A DNA stretch of 23,460 bases from Conidiobolus incongruus B7586 (taxonomy: Eukaryota > Entomophthoromycota > Entomophthoromycetes > Entomophthorales > Conidiobolaceae), in the NCBI GenBank assembly GCA_000697335.1, contig JNEM01008695.1:1-23460 (forward strand), written 5' to 3'. Position numbers and translations under genes: made by a program. The first letter of the stretch is position 1. Each line of letters begins with the position of its first letter. Shown one piece after another: positions 20,071-23,460 of the stretch. A model generated the notes under the pieces. That model ran no database searches. It saw only the letters and a list, made by a program, of their open reading frames with translations, and was not told where the DNA came from.

Positions 20071-21663
20071 ATGGGTAAAGGGAAAAAAGAAAAGAATAGA
20101 ATTGCCAAGACTGCCACTGGTAACAATGAAACTCCTGCTAACACCAGATTAAAGGGAGAAAATTTCTACCGTGACAAAAGTAAAGTCAAATATTTGAATA
20201 TGCTGAAATCCGGAAGAGCTGTGCGTGATAAAGATGGTAAAATTATTAAAGCCGCAGCTTTTCAAAGTAGAGAGGCTCCTGTTGCCCGTGTTGCTCCCAA
20301 CAGGAAATGGTTTGGTAACACTCGAGTTATTGGACAAGAAGCTTTGGATCGCTTCAGAGAAAAAATGGGTAACAAAATCCACGATCCCTATCAAGTTCTA
20401 TTAAAGCAAAGCAAACTCCCTCTCAGTTTATTGACCGAATCTACCAAGGTATTATATAGCTATTATTTTTTACAACCTAATATTAATGTCAGTGAAATTT
20501 AGATTAGTCGTGTTCATATGTTAGAATCCGAGACCTTTGCCAATACCTTCGGCCCTAAAGCTCAGAGAAAGAGACCAAAGGTTCTTCAAGGATCTGTTGA
20601 TGAATTGGCCACCAGCGTTAACGAATCTGCTGAATTATACGATGATCAAAAAGATCAGAATCTTGTGGTTAACAAGGAAATCGTCAACATTGAAGAGTCT
20701 AAAGAGACAGTATTTTCTAAAGGTCAATCAAAGAGAATCTGGAACGAATTATACAAAGTCATTGATTCCTCCGATGTTATTTTGCATGTCCTTGATGCCC
20801 GTAACCCCTTGGGAACTAGATGCCATAATGTTGAGACTTATCTCAAGAAGGAATGCCCCCACAAGCACCTTGTCTTTATTTTGAACAAGTGTGATCTTGT
20901 TCCCGACTGGGTTACTTCCAAATGGGTTGCACACTTATCCCAAGAATATCCCACTTTAGCTTTCCATGCCAGCATCAATAATTCTTTCGGTAAAGGTTCC
21001 TTAATCCATCTTTTGAGACAATTTAGCTCTCTCCACTCTGATAAAAAGCAGATCTCTGTCGGTTTAGTAGGATATCCCAACACCGGTAAATCAAGTATCA
21101 TCAACACCTTGAAGAAAAAGAAGGTATGCAACGTTGCTCCTTTACCTGGTGAAACAAAAGTCTGGCAATATATCACCTTAATGAAGAGAATATATCTCAT
21201 CGACTGCCCTGGTATTGTTCAACCTTCTTCAGAAGATACAGAAACCGATATCGTATTGAAGGGTGTTGTCCGCGTAGAAAATGTTAAAAATCCTGAAGAC
21301 TATATTCAAGGTGTCTTGGATCGCGTTAAGCCTATTTACATTACCAGAACATACAATGTACAGCATTGGGATGATCACATTGATTTCTTGAGCCAGGTAG
21401 CTAATCAAACTGGTAAATTATTGAAAGGAGGTGAACCTGATTTAAGTACAGTTTCTAAAATGATTTTGAATGATTGGTTGAGAGGAAAGATTCCATTCTT
21501 TACTCCTCCTCCAAACATGCACCCATCCAAGGATGCTTCAGCAACTGATGAAGCTCAAGAAAATACAGAATCATCTAATGAAACACAAAATGATGTAGAT
21601 GATGAGGAGGACAACAATGAAGTAGAAGACAAAGATAATGAAGATGAAGAGGATCAAGAATAA
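20071..21663 (+). CDS. NOG2: Nucleolar GTP-binding protein 2, 60S ribosome assembly GTPase
   Basis: Two exons, 20071-20448 and 20503-21663, with one phase-0 GT-AG intron of 54 nt, give 512 residues (yeast Nog2 has 486). Nog2 (Nug2) binds pre-60S particles in the nucleolus and nucleus and acts in late large-subunit maturation before export. The N-terminal NGP1NT domain is near-identical in feel to yeast: '[10 protein letters not shown]', '[19 protein letters not shown]', '[16 protein letters not shown]', '[17 protein letters not shown]', '[11 protein letters not shown]'. The GTPase motifs are circularly permuted as in the YlqF/YawG family: '[10 protein letters not shown]' (224-233), G4 'NKCD' (254-257), G1 'GYPNTGKS' (316-323), G2 around 'GET' (342-344), G3 'DCPG' (360-363). 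'LLKGGEPD' and 'RGKIPFF' close the conserved core. The tail (about 470-512) is very acidic. Coding GC is high for this window, as expected for a well-expressed housekeeping gene. Confidence 0.97.
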
Positions 21664-22563
21664 TATATTTCCTTATAAAACGTACTTTTTATATAGATAA
21701 ATTTTACAATATATATAACTTATTATTTTTGTTCTTATAATCAAAAGATTTTAATAAAACTAGTATTTCTCTAATTACACATCTATATATATTATACTTT
21801 ATCAAAATTAATTCTAAATGAAATAGTAACTTTAATATAGATTTTGTACAATTTTTTATCTATTTATAACTCACATTAATACAAATAATGTATTTTCCCA
21901 CAATATCGTTAATATTGAATTAAACTTAAATGTTCTTTTATTATATCCAAATGAATTTAAAGGATACAAATTTAATATTTGAATTTTATTTAATATAATA
22001 TTGTAAAATCTTAGTAATTTTAAATCAAATATTAGAATTATTTTATCTGTGATTTTGCAATTTTTTGTATTCAGCATTGAGTTTGACATAATACTAAAAA
22101 AGTTTAATTTATCGCAATTTGTCATAATATATAATATATAACAAGAGAAACTTGTTATTTAAATATTCAATATAATTAAGATCAAATTTTATCTAGTAAT
22201 CAAGTTATTTACATGATTAATATTGTTCTCAAATTTATTTTCTAGAACTTGTTAGACTAGCGCTTATGCTTTGATCACAAATTATTATATTGTTAATATT
22301 AAAAATAGTTCATTTTAATAGGCTTAATTAATAAATTTTATATAATATTTTTAAATTAACCAATTCAATGTATTATTTAAATTTGATTATAGTTATAAAT
22401 TTCATTAACCAAAGATGTATGTTAATTTGTAAATATATATTAAAAATTCCTGAATAATTTTAGATTTTACCACCATCAATATCCCATAAGTTCAATTAAA
22501 AAAATTCAGCAATAAGAATATCTAATCCCAATCTGAAAAAAGTATAATCAAGAAACATTAATA
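21664..22563. other. AT-rich intergenic region
   Basis: About 900 bases between NOG2 and the last gene, both on the plus strand. It is highly AT-rich. An 84-codon open stretch at 21871-22125 (-) is rich in Ile, Leu, Asn and Lys, has no motif and is probably chance. No RNA gene or repeat could be supported. Confidence 0.5.
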
Positions 22564-23460
22564 ATGATTATAAATAAAATACAAAAATCAGTTTCTAACT
22601 GTTCAAAATCAAAAATTTATATTAAAAACTCAAAATTTGGCATTTCAAAAGGTAAATAATATGTTGATCCTTTACTGATATTATTACTTATATATTTGAA
22701 GCCTTTTTTAGTAATATTGCCAATACTGATGCATGGCTTTATTTATTATCCAATGCGACTTCAAACAAGTTTCATCATTATAGAATTGATTCTGAAAATA
22801 AAATTTACTACGACACTGTTCCAATAGAAAATAAAGGTAAATTTTACAATAATATTTCTCAATTCGATATTATATTTCAATTAATAATTCATGCTAGAAT
22901 CATCAAAATTGATAATTTCCTCTCCTGAATATCGGCCAATGCCCGATGATCCTGCTTCAATTGAAAAATTCGTTAATACCGCAGCCAATAATACTACAAA
23001 CTTGCTATTGACAGAAAGCTGTCATCAGTTATTTGGCTCACGATTCTTATCTTACTCACATAACTATAATACTAGGAACACTATTGAAAATACATTTTTA
23101 TTATTTAATGCCCAAAATATGTCAGCCAATCAGAATAGCTTGATGGATATCATTCAAAATGTCTCTAAAGACAATTTTGCAGGAGCATTGAGCTCTGAAG
23201 AGCTTAAAGAACTAAATGCCAAAGTCACTGAATTAATCAAGCAAAAGAAATTCATCAAAAGAGTGACTGTTCCAACCACAATTGACTCTAGTGTTCTTAC
23301 TCATCCAGCTGACAGATTAAAACTGGATCAATTAAAATTGATCCCTAATTCCAATGTGAACCTATACCAAATTAACAATTCCATTGGTATCTTTGACGAT
23401 CTTCTCCTAGTCAATTCAAGATCACTTCACTCTGTCATGCTGATTTCAAGCGAAAGAATC
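22564..23460 (+). CDS. Unrecognised protein with mitochondrial-type N terminus, 5' part (runs off the window)
   Basis: Three exons are inferred: 22564-22651, 22702-22836 and 22898 to beyond the window end, with GT-AG introns of 50 and 61 nt. About 262 residues are visible. The first 30 ('MIINKIQKSVSNCSKSKIYI' onwards) are rich in Lys, Ser, Asn and Ile with no acidic residue, which fits a cleaved mitochondrial presequence. The rest is soluble and mixed alpha/beta in character, with a probable helical, Lys/Glu-rich stretch ('SSEELKELNAKVTELIKQKK', about 170-190). No known domain was recognised. The first intron's acceptor was chosen at 22701 (TTGAAG) because the more pyrimidine-rich AG at 22710-22711 breaks the frame. 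The third exon is open to the last base, with plausible codon use, so the coding call is stronger than the start. Confidence 0.72.

Noticed and set aside
21871-22125. 84-codon minus-strand open frame after NOG2
   Set aside because: Dominated by Ile, Leu, Asn and Lys as expected from AT-rich noncoding DNA, with no domain and no supporting exons.
22702-22720. Acceptor AG at 22710-22711 for the first intron of the last gene
   Set aside because: It has the better pyrimidine run, but puts the next exon in a frame that soon stops; the AG at 22700-22701 joins in phase to a long coding frame.

Overview
This looks like nuclear DNA from an early-diverging fungus with a very AT-rich genome. The best guess is an Entomophthoromycotina-like lineage such as Conidiobolus, but that is an inference from gene content and composition, not a database match. 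Coding sequence stands out as GC-richer blocks in a background that is largely A and T. Introns are short (47-61 nt), mostly GT-AG, and intron-dense genes (5-6 introns) sit beside intronless ones. The fungal signs are a Snf4/AMPK-gamma gene, a Lys5/AASDHPPT-type phosphopantetheinyl transferase, a tyrosinase and the ribosome-assembly GTPase Nog2. A plant-type ethylene-receptor homologue fits reports of such receptors in early-diverging fungi.

Layout: 1-964 (+) is the 3' part of a PHD-finger gene. 2055-3914 (-) is an intronless ETR1-like receptor, with a decayed RecQ-like helicase fragment just upstream of it (4068-4313, -). 5824-6917 (+) is a six-exon phosphopantetheinyl transferase and 7166-8477 (+) a seven-exon AMPK-gamma gene. 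9915-11023 (-) is a seven-exon bHLH factor with one apparent GC-AG intron. About 6.3 kb without a recognisable gene follows (11024-17336); it holds one GC-rich island near 12.2 kb and one perfect hairpin near 13.0 kb. 17391-18260 (+) encodes a four-helix membrane protein whose start is unclear. 18489-19445 (+) is a tyrosinase, 20071-21663 (+) is NOG2 with one intron, and 22564-23460 (+) is the 5' part of an unrecognised gene with a mitochondrial-type N terminus.

The genes do not form a pathway. They are independent eukaryotic units for chromatin reading, signal perception, protein 4'-phosphopantetheinylation, energy sensing, transcription, phenol oxidation and 60S ribosome assembly. The most striking gene is the receptor: it keeps the ethylene/copper pocket residues of plant receptors, but its histidine-kinase half has Lys where the phospho-accepting His should be, has degraded ATP-binding motifs, and lacks a receiver domain. 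Exon models were built by hand from splice signals and reading-frame continuity and have not been checked against transcripts.
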